From JBPOFY01 sp049889815 (lineage in GTDB: Bacteria > Verrucomicrobiota > Verrucomicrobiia > Opitutales > Coraliomargaritaceae): a stretch of 64,000 bases of DNA. Below are positions 27,870 through 36,050 of this stretch, piece after piece. A model generated the notes under the pieces. It did no database searches, was not told where the DNA came from, and saw nothing but the letters and a program-made list of their open reading frames with translations. The stretch spans positions 186,001 through 250,000 of the forward strand of contig JBMHCR010000019.1 in assembly GCA_049889815.1 (NCBI GenBank). Reading direction: 5' to 3'. Position 1 is the first letter of the stretch, and each line of letters begins with the position of its first letter. The translations under genes were made by a program, and so were the position numbers.

Positions 27870-28355
27870 ATGAAAATCGCGATCTACCCGGGTTCCTTCG
27901 ATCCTATCACCAACGGCCACCTTGATGTCATCAATCGGGGACGGCGTATCTTTGATAAAGTTGTGGTCGCAGTAGCCCGCAATGCCGCAAAGCAGCCTCT
28001 TTTCACACCCGAGGAACGGGTAGCACTCATCGAAGAAAATCTCAAAAATCGCCCAAACATTGAAGTGATGGCCTTTGATGGATTGATCGTAGATCTTGCC
28101 AAGCAACTCAATGCAGTTGCCCTCATTCGTGGACTCCGAGCGGTTTCCGACTTCGAGCACGAATTTCAAATGGCGCAAATGAACCGTCACCTTGACGAAA
28201 ATATAGAAACGATCTTCCTCATGCCGAATGAACGGTATTTCTTCACTAGCTCAAATCTGATAAAGCAAGTGTTCAAATTCACAGATAGAGAAAAGCATTT
28301 GATACCTGCCAACGTGCATGCAGCCCTACGTGAGAAGATGGGGCACACCAAATAA
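27870..28355 (+). CDS. coaD: Phosphopantetheine adenylyltransferase
   Basis: CoaD makes dephospho-CoA in coenzyme A synthesis. The 161 residues have the nucleotidyltransferase motif YPGSFDPITNGHLDVI and KQPLFTPEERV. ALIRGLRAVSDFEHEFQMAQMNRHL is the pantetheine site, and RYFFTSSNLIKQV is the late signature with ISSS-type Ser residues. The MFS gene begins two bases after its stop. Confidence 0.97.
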   Translation: MKIAIYPGSFDPITNGHLDVINRGRRIFDKVVVAVARNAAKQPLFTPEERVALIEENLKNRPNIEVMAFDGLIVDLAKQLNAVALIRGLRAVSDFEHEFQMAQMNRHLDENIETIFLMPNERYFFTSSNLIKQVFKFTDREKHLIPANVHAALREKMGHTK

Positions 28356-28357
28356 TA

Positions 28358-29716
28358 ATGGCCTCCTCCACTACGCAGTCTCCCGCGCAAAGTAAACAAA
28401 CGCTCGGGATCATTTTTCTCACGCTCTTTTTAGACCTCGTTGGGTTTTCCATCATCTTTCCGCTGTTCCCGGCGATGCTTGAATACTACCTACCGGATGG
28501 GGCCAGCGATAGTAGCCTATTGGGGCAAATCATCGTGCCGATCGCAACTTTAGCAGAGCGCAGTGGTGCAGAGGATCCAGAATTTATGACCGCAGTATTG
28601 TTTGGCGGTATTCTTGGCTCCCTATACTCAATCCTCCAATTTATCTGTGCCCCACTCTGGGGTGCATATTCAGACCGAGTTGGTAGGCGCAAAGTCCTCC
28701 TCATCACGATCACCGGTTTAGCACTTAGCTATGTTGCTTGGTTCTTTGCGGCATCCTTTTGGGTACTGATTATCGCTCGTGTCCTGGGCGGTGCGATGGG
28801 CGGCAATTTGTCAGTCGCAACCGCGGCGGTCGCCGACATTACAAGCAGAGAAAAGCGGGCGGGCGGCATGGCGATTGTTGGCATCGCATTCGGACTTGGG
28901 TTTATCGTGGGGCCCGCAATCGGCGGTCTATTCGCCAAGATCAATCTGGTTGAGCTCATTGCTGGTGCTGAAGCATTTGGGATCAATCCCTTCTCAGTTC
29001 CAGCACTTGTAAGCCTAATGCTTGCAAGCGTTAATCTAATCTGGGTGGCAAAACGCTTCAAGGAAACGCTACCAGAGGAGAAACGAGGGAACGAACCGAC
29101 TCGAAAGGTGCAACCAATCCTTAGCCTCTTTAAAAGCGCGAGTCCTGCAGTTTGTCGAACGAACATCGTGTATTTAATTTATATGCTGGCATTCAGCGGC
29201 ATGGAATTCACGCTAACGTTTCTTGCAGTCGAACGTTTCGATTTCAGCCCTGCACAGAATGGAGGCATGTTTGTATTCATCGGCTTCATACTGATCCTAG
29301 TCCAAGGGGGCGTTGTGCGGAGGCTCGCCGGACCAGTAGGAGAAAAAACACTCGCGCTCGTTGGTCTAGGCAGCGGCATCGCCGCATTTATAATAATCTC
29401 CGATGCCGAAAGCCTAACACTATTCTTTACGGCTCTTGGAATCATGGCACTTTCTATTGGGCTTTGCTCGCCTACACTTAGTGCCCTCGTATCACTTTAT
29501 TCTAGCGAACAAGACCAAGGCCAGGCGCTTGGAGTTTTTCGATCCGCGGGATCGCTGGCACGTGCAGTCGGCCCACTAGGAGCCGCAGGCATCTACTTCG
29601 CATACGGATCCGGCTATGCCTATCTCTGCGGAGGGCTCTTAATCATAATCCCTCTGCTCGCTGCATTGAGTCTTCCGAAGCGCGCCACGGGGATGCACGC
29701 TACTACTGGCTCGTGA
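28358..29716 (+). CDS. MFS transporter, TetA/multidrug-type
   Basis: The protein has 452 residues and about 12 membrane segments. The loop between helices 2 and 3 carries the MFS motif-A form APLWGAYSDRVGRRKVLL, and the fifth helix region has GLGFIVGPAIGG, the motif C of drug antiporters. It most resembles the TCR/TetA branch of drug/proton antiporters. The real substrate is unknown. A non-standard insertion (about residues 47-75) follows the first helix. It is linked to coaD by two bases and overlaps the convergent prepilin operon end by 14 bases. Confidence 0.82.
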   Translation: MASSTTQSPAQSKQTLGIIFLTLFLDLVGFSIIFPLFPAMLEYYLPDGASDSSLLGQIIVPIATLAERSGAEDPEFMTAVLFGGILGSLYSILQFICAPLWGAYSDRVGRRKVLLITITGLALSYVAWFFAASFWVLIIARVLGGAMGGNLSVATAAVADITSREKRAGGMAIVGIAFGLGFIVGPAIGGLFAKINLVELIAGAEAFGINPFSVPALVSLMLASVNLIWVAKRFKETLPEEKRGNEPTRKVQPILSLFKSASPAVCRTNIVYLIYMLAFSGMEFTLTFLAVERFDFSPAQNGGMFVFIGFILILVQGGVVRRLAGPVGEKTLALVGLGSGIAAFIIISDAESLTLFFTALGIMALSIGLCSPTLSALVSLYSSEQDQGQALGVFRSAGSLARAVGPLGAAGIYFAYGSGYAYLCGGLLIIIPLLAALSLPKRATGMHATTGS

Positions 29717-30557
29717 GGAAGTTCACGCGTCGTGTAAAAATTTCCCCGTGCTCACGGACAATATCGTTAACGTTCGAATAACCAGTGCCGCCGGTACCAT
29801 TCGCAATGTTCTGTAAAAACTCAAGGCCCTGATCCGAAACAACCGTGATGTAGATATCTGCGTAGAGCAGTTTGTCATCAATATTACCAGCCGATCCTCC
29901 ATAGCCGTAGGCACCTGGCAAAAATTCGTAGGCACCTGGATTCCAATTGATCTCAACAGCATCACCTGTTGCAGGATCTAATCCATAAAGGATGACTTTG
30001 AACTCTACGATGTTGCTGACCAAGTAGTTCGAGTCCTCGTTTATAGCACCCCAGCCATTGGAAATGTCGTCATGTGCAGAGGGCTCCATTAGGGCGTTGA
30101 ACGTATCCTCCGGAGAAAACACCTTTCGATATAAAACGTAGGTCTCATCCGTCGAACCCTCGTAGGCCCCTCTAAAATCGAGTTCGTAAGCGATGCCACA
30201 AATGTCTCCCGGCAGGTTGGTATCCCGATCACGAGCAGGAGAAAACATGCGAACTGCTACCGTTTGCCCACCGTAGGGACCAAGGCCCGAATTCGCACTG
30301 TCGACAAACAACCATTGCTTATCGCGAGAGCGCAGCACTGCCGTCTCGAGGTCCTGCGTAATGAGATCCAAGGCAACTCGCGCTTCCGCATTTGCGGAGA
30401 GCTTACCGGATGCTCGATTCCAGACCTTCAATACTTCGCTGGTTATTTGAATAACGAGTCCAACGAGGATAACCATGATAACCGAAGCCACCAGGATCTC
30501 AATCAGCGTGAAAGCACTCTTGCGTGGTTTATGCTTCGATAGTGTAGATTTTTCCAT
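29703..30557 (-). CDS. Prepilin-type protein, GspJ-like
   Basis: The protein has 284 residues with a prepilin leader and helix, KSAFTLIEILVASVIMVILVGLVIQ. Glu at +5 after the peptidase cut is present (F-T-L-I-E). Downstream are DLETAVLRSRDKQWLFVD and LYRKVFSPEDTFN, a wide beta region as in minor pseudopilins of the J type. It is the last gene of the five-gene set. The Verru_Chthon cassette C family is an alternative. It ends within the last bases of the MFS gene. Confidence 0.7.
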   Translation of the reverse strand: MEKSTLSKHKPRKSAFTLIEILVASVIMVILVGLVIQITSEVLKVWNRASGKLSANAEARVALDLITQDLETAVLRSRDKQWLFVDSANSGLGPYGGQTVAVRMFSPARDRDTNLPGDICGIAYELDFRGAYEGSTDETYVLYRKVFSPEDTFNALMEPSAHDDISNGWGAINEDSNYLVSNIVEFKVILYGLDPATGDAVEINWNPGAYEFLPGAYGYGGSAGNIDDKLLYADIYITVVSDQGLEFLQNIANGTGGTGYSNVNDIVREHGEIFTRRVNFLTSQ

Positions 30558-30565
30558 GACAGAGA

Positions 30566-31324
30566 TTAACGAACGATTGCAGCATTGTAGGTAAAAACTG
30601 GCTCGAGGTCAGCGATTGCATCCAAACTGACACCAACCGAATACCGAGGAGGCAGCGAATTTTGGTCAAAGAGCGGGCCAGGATTCTCAGCATAAATGCG
30701 GACTTCCATCGAAAAATAGCCTTCTAGATAGGCTGCAACATTGTTCTTAATTCCACCAGAGAGGATGTAAGTCTTTGTCGCGCCACTGCGCTCGGGAATC
30801 TCTTCACCGCTTGACAGCGTAGCGTACGAGTCGAAGTAGTTCGTGGGCGTCGTTGAGGAAGAACGCAGCGGAATCGTCGAAGAAGGTGATAAAATTACAC
30901 GATAGATCGGACCAGCCGCATCGCCGAAATCCGAAGCCTTGATGTGTGAATCTGGATTCACTGGTTCAGATGATTCAAAGCCGATTTTCACAACAATATC
31001 GGTCGTATCGGGGTCTCCGGAACGGTAGGCCCGAAAAACGAAGAGCTGAGCGTAATCGTTTGCTGCCACCGCGTTGTAAATCGTCTCAAAACTGGTTTCT
31101 CCTGCACGTGCAATGTCTGGAGAACTTTGTAGAAACGAATTGATCGTATTCACCACCGACGACACTTCATCCACAGTCTCGATTCTCTCAACGGACTTTA
31201 GAGTCGGCCCTAACAGTCCGACCAAAGCAAGAATGGTGACCAAAAAGATTCCGATAGCTAGAACCACCTCAACGAGGCTAAATCCCGCTTTTGTCGGAGC
31301 AGAAGTTTGATGTGCATCAGTCAT
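30566..31324 (-). CDS. Prepilin-type protein, GspI/PilV-like
   Basis: The start is the ATG at 31324 (MTDAHQTSAPTK), giving 252 residues and leaving seven bases after the upstream gene. A longer frame to 31420 overlaps it. The leader KAGFSLVEVVLAIGIFLVTILALVGLLG has the F-S-L-V-E cleavage signature. The soluble part is beta-rich and not alignable by eye. Shares operon and class with its neighbours. Confidence 0.7.
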   Translation of the reverse strand: MTDAHQTSAPTKAGFSLVEVVLAIGIFLVTILALVGLLGPTLKSVERIETVDEVSSVVNTINSFLQSSPDIARAGETSFETIYNAVAANDYAQLFVFRAYRSGDPDTTDIVVKIGFESSEPVNPDSHIKASDFGDAAGPIYRVILSPSSTIPLRSSSTTPTNYFDSYATLSSGEEIPERSGATKTYILSGGIKNNVAAYLEGYFSMEVRIYAENPGPLFDQNSLPPRYSVGVSLDAIADLEPVFTYNAAIVR

Positions 31325-31331
31325 TGTAAAC

Positions 31332-32024
31332 CTACTTGATTGCAGATGGATCATCCACCTTGGTTGTCGTTCCAACACGTCTAAAAATAATTGCGGACTT
31401 GAGCCCTGAAGCCTCACCATTCGGGTCGTATTCTCTCAAATCGCCACTCGCATCAAATTGACCAGCGCGAATGGCTAGCCATTCGTTTGGGTTAGCGGAT
31501 GTTCCATTACTATTGAATCTGTAGAAGAGGTAGCTATCTGCCGCGGGTGCTTCGCTCGTGGAAAAATTAATGTTATTTTGCGGCGAGTTGCGTGGGTAGT
31601 CCAAAGTCACACTGACTTGCCCTCCGGTTCGGTTGGAACCAAAATCCTTACTCAACTTCGGATCAAAATAAATACCCTCTGGGAGATAAATGCCTTGCGT
31701 CGCGGCAACCCAGCCTGCTTGGAGACCCGTATCGGGGTTTGCTTCCTGATAATAAAGAATACCGATAAATCGACGATACTTATCCTGATCAGTGTTATCG
31801 TTGTGAATAATCAATAGAGTATCGGAGTTCCGCAGAATCGCCTGGCCACGAGCACCTTGAGAAACACCCGCCAAGACCCGTTGAGCCGAGCTCAGTGCCG
31901 CTCCATCTCCACCCGACCCTCCGATAAATATAATCGAAGAGGCGATGAGGATGATACTAATCACGACGAGCAGCTCCACCAAGGTAAAACCGCGCCTTCG
32001 AGTTCTATGAACTGGATTCAGCAT
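31332..32024 (-). CDS. Prepilin-type protein, GspH-like
   Basis: The protein has 230 residues. It has the leader RRRGFTLVELLVVISIILIASSIIF, a polar strip, and an extended C-terminal region with TLLIIHNDN and YYQEANPDTGLQAGW, and a late LAIRAGQFDASGD. It resembles the GspH/PulH minor pseudopilin class; the Verru_Chthon cassette D family is an alternative. It lies six bases after the upstream pseudopilin. Confidence 0.68.
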   Translation of the reverse strand: MLNPVHRTRRRGFTLVELLVVISIILIASSIIFIGGSGGDGAALSSAQRVLAGVSQGARGQAILRNSDTLLIIHNDNTDQDKYRRFIGILYYQEANPDTGLQAGWVAATQGIYLPEGIYFDPKLSKDFGSNRTGGQVSVTLDYPRNSPQNNINFSTSEAPAADSYLFYRFNSNGTSANPNEWLAIRAGQFDASGDLREYDPNGEASGLKSAIIFRRVGTTTKVDDPSAIK

Positions 32025-32030
32025 GGTGTA

Positions 32031-32606
32031 TTAATCGTAAAGAGAGTAGGCTGGCGCATTGATCCTAGAGTCATCCTCAACATAAGCAGTGACCTCGGAT
32101 TTTAGCTGCTTTCTTCCAGTGCCAGCAGAGAACGGAACAGAGAGTAATCCGTCACCGTTACCATCGATAGCGATAAAGAGTTTGATATTGTTGAAACGGT
32201 CAGCGATCTGTGTGGGTTGCACCACATCTGCATCATTAATGAAAAACTCAGATTCGCCAAAGCTGTGGAAGTTGATCTGACGGCGATTCCCACCGATGGA
32301 GACCTTAGAACCTGATGTCGCCTTACGAGCCGACAATGTCTCGATAAACTCGGTGCTCTTGCTAGCCAGATCCACGGTCGTATCTGAGTTGCCAGTAACG
32401 AATGGGTAGAATCCGTATTCCCCCTTAAACATTTGAATCGCTGTCACATAATTAGACAACTGCGACTTCGACGCTGCGATGTTGGCTTGCTTGCGGACTG
32501 TGTTGACAGTCGGGATCAGGATCCCAGCAAGAATCCCGATGATGGCGATCACCATCAGAAGCTCAATTAGAGTGAAAGCTTTTTTACTGTGTGTTTTGTT
32601 TTTCAT
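32031..32606 (-). CDS. Prepilin-type protein, GspG-like
   Basis: The protein has 191 residues. The leader KKAFTLIELLMVIAIIGILAGILIPTVNTVRKQANIAASKSQLSNYVTA is a classical pseudopilin helix. Residues after it (IQMFKGEYGFYPFVTG) match the GspG core motif F-x-x-x-Y-G-x-Y-P. It has the clearest Shine-Dalgarno sequence of the operon (CAGGAGAATAAATG), and its ATG directly abuts the stop of the preceding gene. Confidence 0.75.
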   Translation of the reverse strand: MKNKTHSKKAFTLIELLMVIAIIGILAGILIPTVNTVRKQANIAASKSQLSNYVTAIQMFKGEYGFYPFVTGNSDTTVDLASKSTEFIETLSARKATSGSKVSIGGNRRQINFHSFGESEFFINDADVVQPTQIADRFNNIKLFIAIDGNGDGLLSVPFSAGTGRKQLKSEVTAYVEDDSRINAPAYSLYD

Positions 32607-33290
32607 TTATTCTCCTGCAAATATGATTCCTTTTGGGTCGGTGACTCTTCGGTAGTTATCCTTCAAAACCCCATTTTTTTCAATCTGACCACTGAGTGCG
32701 CTGCTTGACTTACCGCCTTGTGGTCCACAAGAAACGAGGTGGAAGCCAAAGTGATCCCATTCGCCGTTAGGATTGGAATTTTCAGCGTCTTCCGACTTGT
32801 ACTTGTAGATATAGGGATAACCCCATGGGTCGAGTAATGCCTTCGGATCAGTGTCGCGCCCTGTAAAGGTGAACTTAGTGTGGTCTAGAAAATTTGGGTT
32901 CTTAAGAACTCGTGAGTCACGCAAATTCTTACTGACCATTTCAACAACAACTTCGCCATCTCGATTGCGCGACATCGTCAAACGCCCCGTTAGCGCATAG
33001 AGTAGCATCGTGCTCTCCGGTTCACCGTATCCGTTTTCGTAACTCCCGGCAGAATCGTGCCAAGGATAGTCTCCATACTGGAGCTTGAACGCTTCAATGG
33101 CTTGGGCAATCGCAGCAAGCTCTGCCTTCGCTTTCGAGCGAGCCTGGGCCTCGAGAACTCCACGCGAGATACCGAAGGTGATGCCAGCGAGTATCAGGAT
33201 AATCGCAATCGTAACAAGCAACTCGATAAGAGTAAAGCCGCTCGCTTTGACTGATCGCAGACGCGAATCTGAAGTGGGGGTGTTTTTCAT
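32607..33290 (-). CDS. Prepilin-type protein, GspG-like
   Basis: First gene of the prepilin operon. I start at the ATG at 33290 (227 residues), because the longer frame to 33383 puts 31 non-leader residues before the cut site. The leader is KASGFTLIELLVTIAIILILAGITFGIS. The GspG-like elements are AIEAFKLQYGDYPWHD and a late LLDPWGYPYIYKYKS (the G-x-P-Y calcium-site-like strand of GspG). The final part ends with GFHLVSCGPQGG, resembling the D-I-x-S-x-G-x-D-G motif of major pseudopilins. Confidence 0.78.
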   Translation of the reverse strand: MKNTPTSDSRLRSVKASGFTLIELLVTIAIILILAGITFGISRGVLEAQARSKAKAELAAIAQAIEAFKLQYGDYPWHDSAGSYENGYGEPESTMLLYALTGRLTMSRNRDGEVVVEMVSKNLRDSRVLKNPNFLDHTKFTFTGRDTDPKALLDPWGYPYIYKYKSEDAENSNPNGEWDHFGFHLVSCGPQGGKSSSALSGQIEKNGVLKDNYRRVTDPKGIIFAGE

Positions 33291-33336
33291 AAGGGGACGT
33301 GCAAACAAGCCTGTAAACTGCCTATTGTAAACCAAG

Positions 33337-33365
33337 AATATCGCAATTTGAAACGAAAGTGTCAA
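33337..33365 (-). promoter_or_regulatory. Promoter of the prepilin operon
   Basis: On the minus strand a consensus -35 TTGACA (33360-33365) is followed after 17 bases by GATATT (33337-33342) as -10, four of six matches. Transcription would begin about 40 bases before the ATG at 33290. Confidence 0.5.
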
Positions 33366-33461
33366 TGCCATGCTTGGATCCAATTACGCTCAAACCCCAT
33401 ACCAATTGACAAAACATCTAGGTTTACAAGATTTTAAATTAAACAGTTCGAGTCGTAGGGA

Positions 33462-34298
33462 TCAAACGGTATAAGGCTTCTTGAAAATTGCCCCGCTACG
33501 TCGACGTTCCGCGATCTTCTCGATCTCATCATCGTCCATTGGTTTTGGGTGACTCGTCTCAGGATCGATCTTCCACTTCGCAGGTTTAAGGTCGTGGTCC
33601 AAAGCGACACGATAATCAAATACGAAACAGTCTCCTTCCCAAAGGCTCTCATGCTTGGGCATCATCTCCATGTAGCGCAGGATCCCGCCTTTAAGGTGAT
33701 AGACATTTTCGAAGCCCTTCTGCTTCAAGTAGGCTGTGGAACGCTCGCAGCGGATACCACCCGTGCAATACATGGCGATTTTCTTGTCTTTTTGCGAAGC
33801 AAGGTGCTCGTCCACAAACTTCGCGAACTCCGTAAAATCGTCAGTCTTCGGATTGATCGCACCCTTGAATTGCCCGACTTCCACCTCGTAGTCGTTGCGG
33901 GTATCAATCGTGATGACATCGGGATCCGATATGAGATTGTTCCACTCTTCCGGCTCGAGGTAAGTGCCAACCGCATCACGCGGATCGGCGCCTTCTTGGC
34001 GGAAGGTCACGATCTCAGGTTTCTTTTTGACCTTGAATTTTGGAAACGGGTTAAAATCTGCGTAGGAGTATTTCACCTCCATCGATTCGAAACGCCGATC
34101 GGACTTGAGCAGCGCGATCGTCGCGTCGATCGCCTCGGCACTACCGGCACAGGTCGAATTGACTCCTTCTGGCGCGAAAATGAGCGTGCCGCGCAGGCCT
34201 ACTTTCAGGCCATGGTCAACCATACGCTCCGCCCACTCATCCCGGTCGGGCAAGTCGGTGAAGTGATAGAAGGCTGCAATTTTCCATTCGCGATCCAT
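33462..34298 (-). CDS. trhO: tRNA uridine(34) hydroxylase, TrhO-like rhodanese
   Basis: TrhO (YceA) hydroxylates U34 of some tRNAs on the way to 5-(carboxy)methoxyuridine. The 278-residue protein has the N-terminal acylphosphatase-like domain with GLRGTLIFAPEGVNST and the rhodanese domain with VITIDTRNDYEVEVGQF. The active Cys178 lies in MYCTGGIRCERSTAYL, followed by VYHLKGGI and WEGDCFVFDYRVALDHDL. The four-cysteine tail seen in the longer homologues after that point is absent, and a charged tail with KPMDDDEIEKI takes its place. Shorter versions are known, so activity is still likely. Confidence 0.88.
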   Translation of the reverse strand: MDREWKIAAFYHFTDLPDRDEWAERMVDHGLKVGLRGTLIFAPEGVNSTCAGSAEAIDATIALLKSDRRFESMEVKYSYADFNPFPKFKVKKKPEIVTFRQEGADPRDAVGTYLEPEEWNNLISDPDVITIDTRNDYEVEVGQFKGAINPKTDDFTEFAKFVDEHLASQKDKKIAMYCTGGIRCERSTAYLKQKGFENVYHLKGGILRYMEMMPKHESLWEGDCFVFDYRVALDHDLKPAKWKIDPETSHPKPMDDDEIEKIAERRRSGAIFKKPYTV

Positions 34299-34481
34299 TT
34301 TCTGGACGTATTAAAGATCGAAGCGCCTTAGCAAGGACAAAACCGCGAATTGACTTGTCATCACGCTGAGACCTGTCAAACCCCGCGCCTCACTTCAAGA
34401 AAGCACCTAATAAAGGAATTGCTTTCATATTAGCTCAAGTATCGGCAATCGCTCCGGTCAGCGGGCGCAAACGACGATACA

Positions 34482-36050
34482 ATGGACACAAAATTTTCCG
34501 AACTCGGACTGCGCGCCGAGCTACTCGAGGGTATTGAGCGACTCGGCTTCGAATCGCCCTCACCCATCCAGGCTCAAACCATTCCAGTTGCGCTTTCTGG
34601 AAGTGACATCGTGGGACTGTCTCAAACGGGCTCTGGTAAAACAGCAGCCTTCGGCCTACCAGCACTGAACCACATCGATGTCGACTTGGCAGAAACCCAG
34701 GTCTTGGTGCTCTGCCCGACTCGTGAACTTGCCGTACAAGTCTGCGAGGAGATTCACCGTTTGGCGTCTGCGCTCAAGGGACTCACAGCAGTCCCGGTCT
34801 ACGGAGGAGCTCCCATTGACCGCCAAATGCGCGCACTTCGTAAGGGCGCCCACATTGTAGTTGGCACTCCTGGCCGTGTAATGGATCACTTGCGCCGCAA
34901 AACTTTAAAGACCCACAGCATTCGCCTTTGCATACTCGACGAGGCCGACCGTATGTTAGACATGGGCTTTCGTGAAGACATGGAGGTCATTCTCGGCGAC
35001 ATGCCAGAAGATCGTCAGACTCTATTCTTCTCTGCCACAATGAACCGCGGTGTGGAAACACTGATTAAGAATTTCAGCCATAAGGCACGACAAATTTCTA
35101 TCGAGCGCAAAGCACTCACGGTCGACACCATTGAGCAAACCTACTACGAGGTGCGCAATCGTTCGAAAATCGAAGTCATGTGCCGCCTACTCGACCTCGA
35201 AACCAATCCACGCGGCATCGTTTTTTGTAACACCAAACAGATGGTCGAAGACGCCACCGAAGCACTCGCCGCACGCGGTTACGTTGCCGATCGTATCCAT
35301 GGTGATATTACGCAAGCAAACCGCGAACGCGTAATCAAGCGTTTCAAGGAGGGCAGCGTTGAACTATTGGTCGCGACCGACGTTGCTGCACGCGGACTCG
35401 ATATCGACGATGTCGATATCGTGTTCAACTACGACTTGCCCCATGATCCGGAAGATTACGTGCACCGCATCGGACGCACAGGTCGTGCCGGTCGCTCGGG
35501 CAAATCCATTACTTTTGTTTACGGACGCGACATTTACCGACTCGAAGCGATCGAGCGCTACACGCGCCAAGTCGTGCGCCGCATGAAGATCCCGTCCCTT
35601 GAAGACGTGGAGGGCCGAAAGACGGATCGCGTCTTCACCAAGGTTCGCGAACTGCTCGAAGAAGGCAGCTTCAGTCGACACGACGATCTCGTGGACCGCT
35701 TACTCGACAATGGACACACGCCGACCGACATCGCCAGCGCACTCTTCGACCTACTTGGCAAAGACGACGCCCGCGAAGGCGAAGAAATCCTCGAAGACAA
35801 AGAACCGTTTCACGATAAACCACGTGGCGGTGGTCCACGCGGTGGCGGCAAGGGCGGCTACAAGAAGAATGGTGGTTACCAAGGAGGCAAACGCAGTAAA
35901 CGTGACTATGATGATCGCGGTGGTCCACCCAAACGCCCCTTCAAAAAGAAGAATAAATTCAGCGGTCCAAAGGAAGGCGGGAAGCGCGACTTCAAGCCCG
36001 CAGCTAAACCAGCTGGCAAACCCGCTCGTCGTTTCAAACGCCCTGACTAA
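34482..36050 (+). CDS. DEAD-box RNA helicase, CsdA/RhlE-like
   Basis: The protein has 522 residues. The helicase motifs are complete: a Q motif near SPIQAQTIPVALSG, AQTGSGKT-like SQTGSGKTAAFGLPAL, PTRELAVQV, GTPGRVMDHL, DEADRMLDMGF, SATMN, then the second domain with VFCNTKQMVED, ATDVAARGLDIDDVD and HRIGRTGRAGRSG. After the core is an acidic helix region, then a basic Gly/Lys/Arg-rich tail (GGGPRGGGKGG) for RNA binding. It is implicated in ribosome assembly or cold adaptation by family. It overlaps the second helicase by one base. Confidence 0.9.
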   Translation: MDTKFSELGLRAELLEGIERLGFESPSPIQAQTIPVALSGSDIVGLSQTGSGKTAAFGLPALNHIDVDLAETQVLVLCPTRELAVQVCEEIHRLASALKGLTAVPVYGGAPIDRQMRALRKGAHIVVGTPGRVMDHLRRKTLKTHSIRLCILDEADRMLDMGFREDMEVILGDMPEDRQTLFFSATMNRGVETLIKNFSHKARQISIERKALTVDTIEQTYYEVRNRSKIEVMCRLLDLETNPRGIVFCNTKQMVEDATEALAARGYVADRIHGDITQANRERVIKRFKEGSVELLVATDVAARGLDIDDVDIVFNYDLPHDPEDYVHRIGRTGRAGRSGKSITFVYGRDIYRLEAIERYTRQVVRRMKIPSLEDVEGRKTDRVFTKVRELLEEGSFSRHDDLVDRLLDNGHTPTDIASALFDLLGKDDAREGEEILEDKEPFHDKPRGGGPRGGGKGGYKKNGGYQGGKRSKRDYDDRGGPPKRPFKKKNKFSGPKEGGKRDFKPAAKPAGKPARRFKRPD

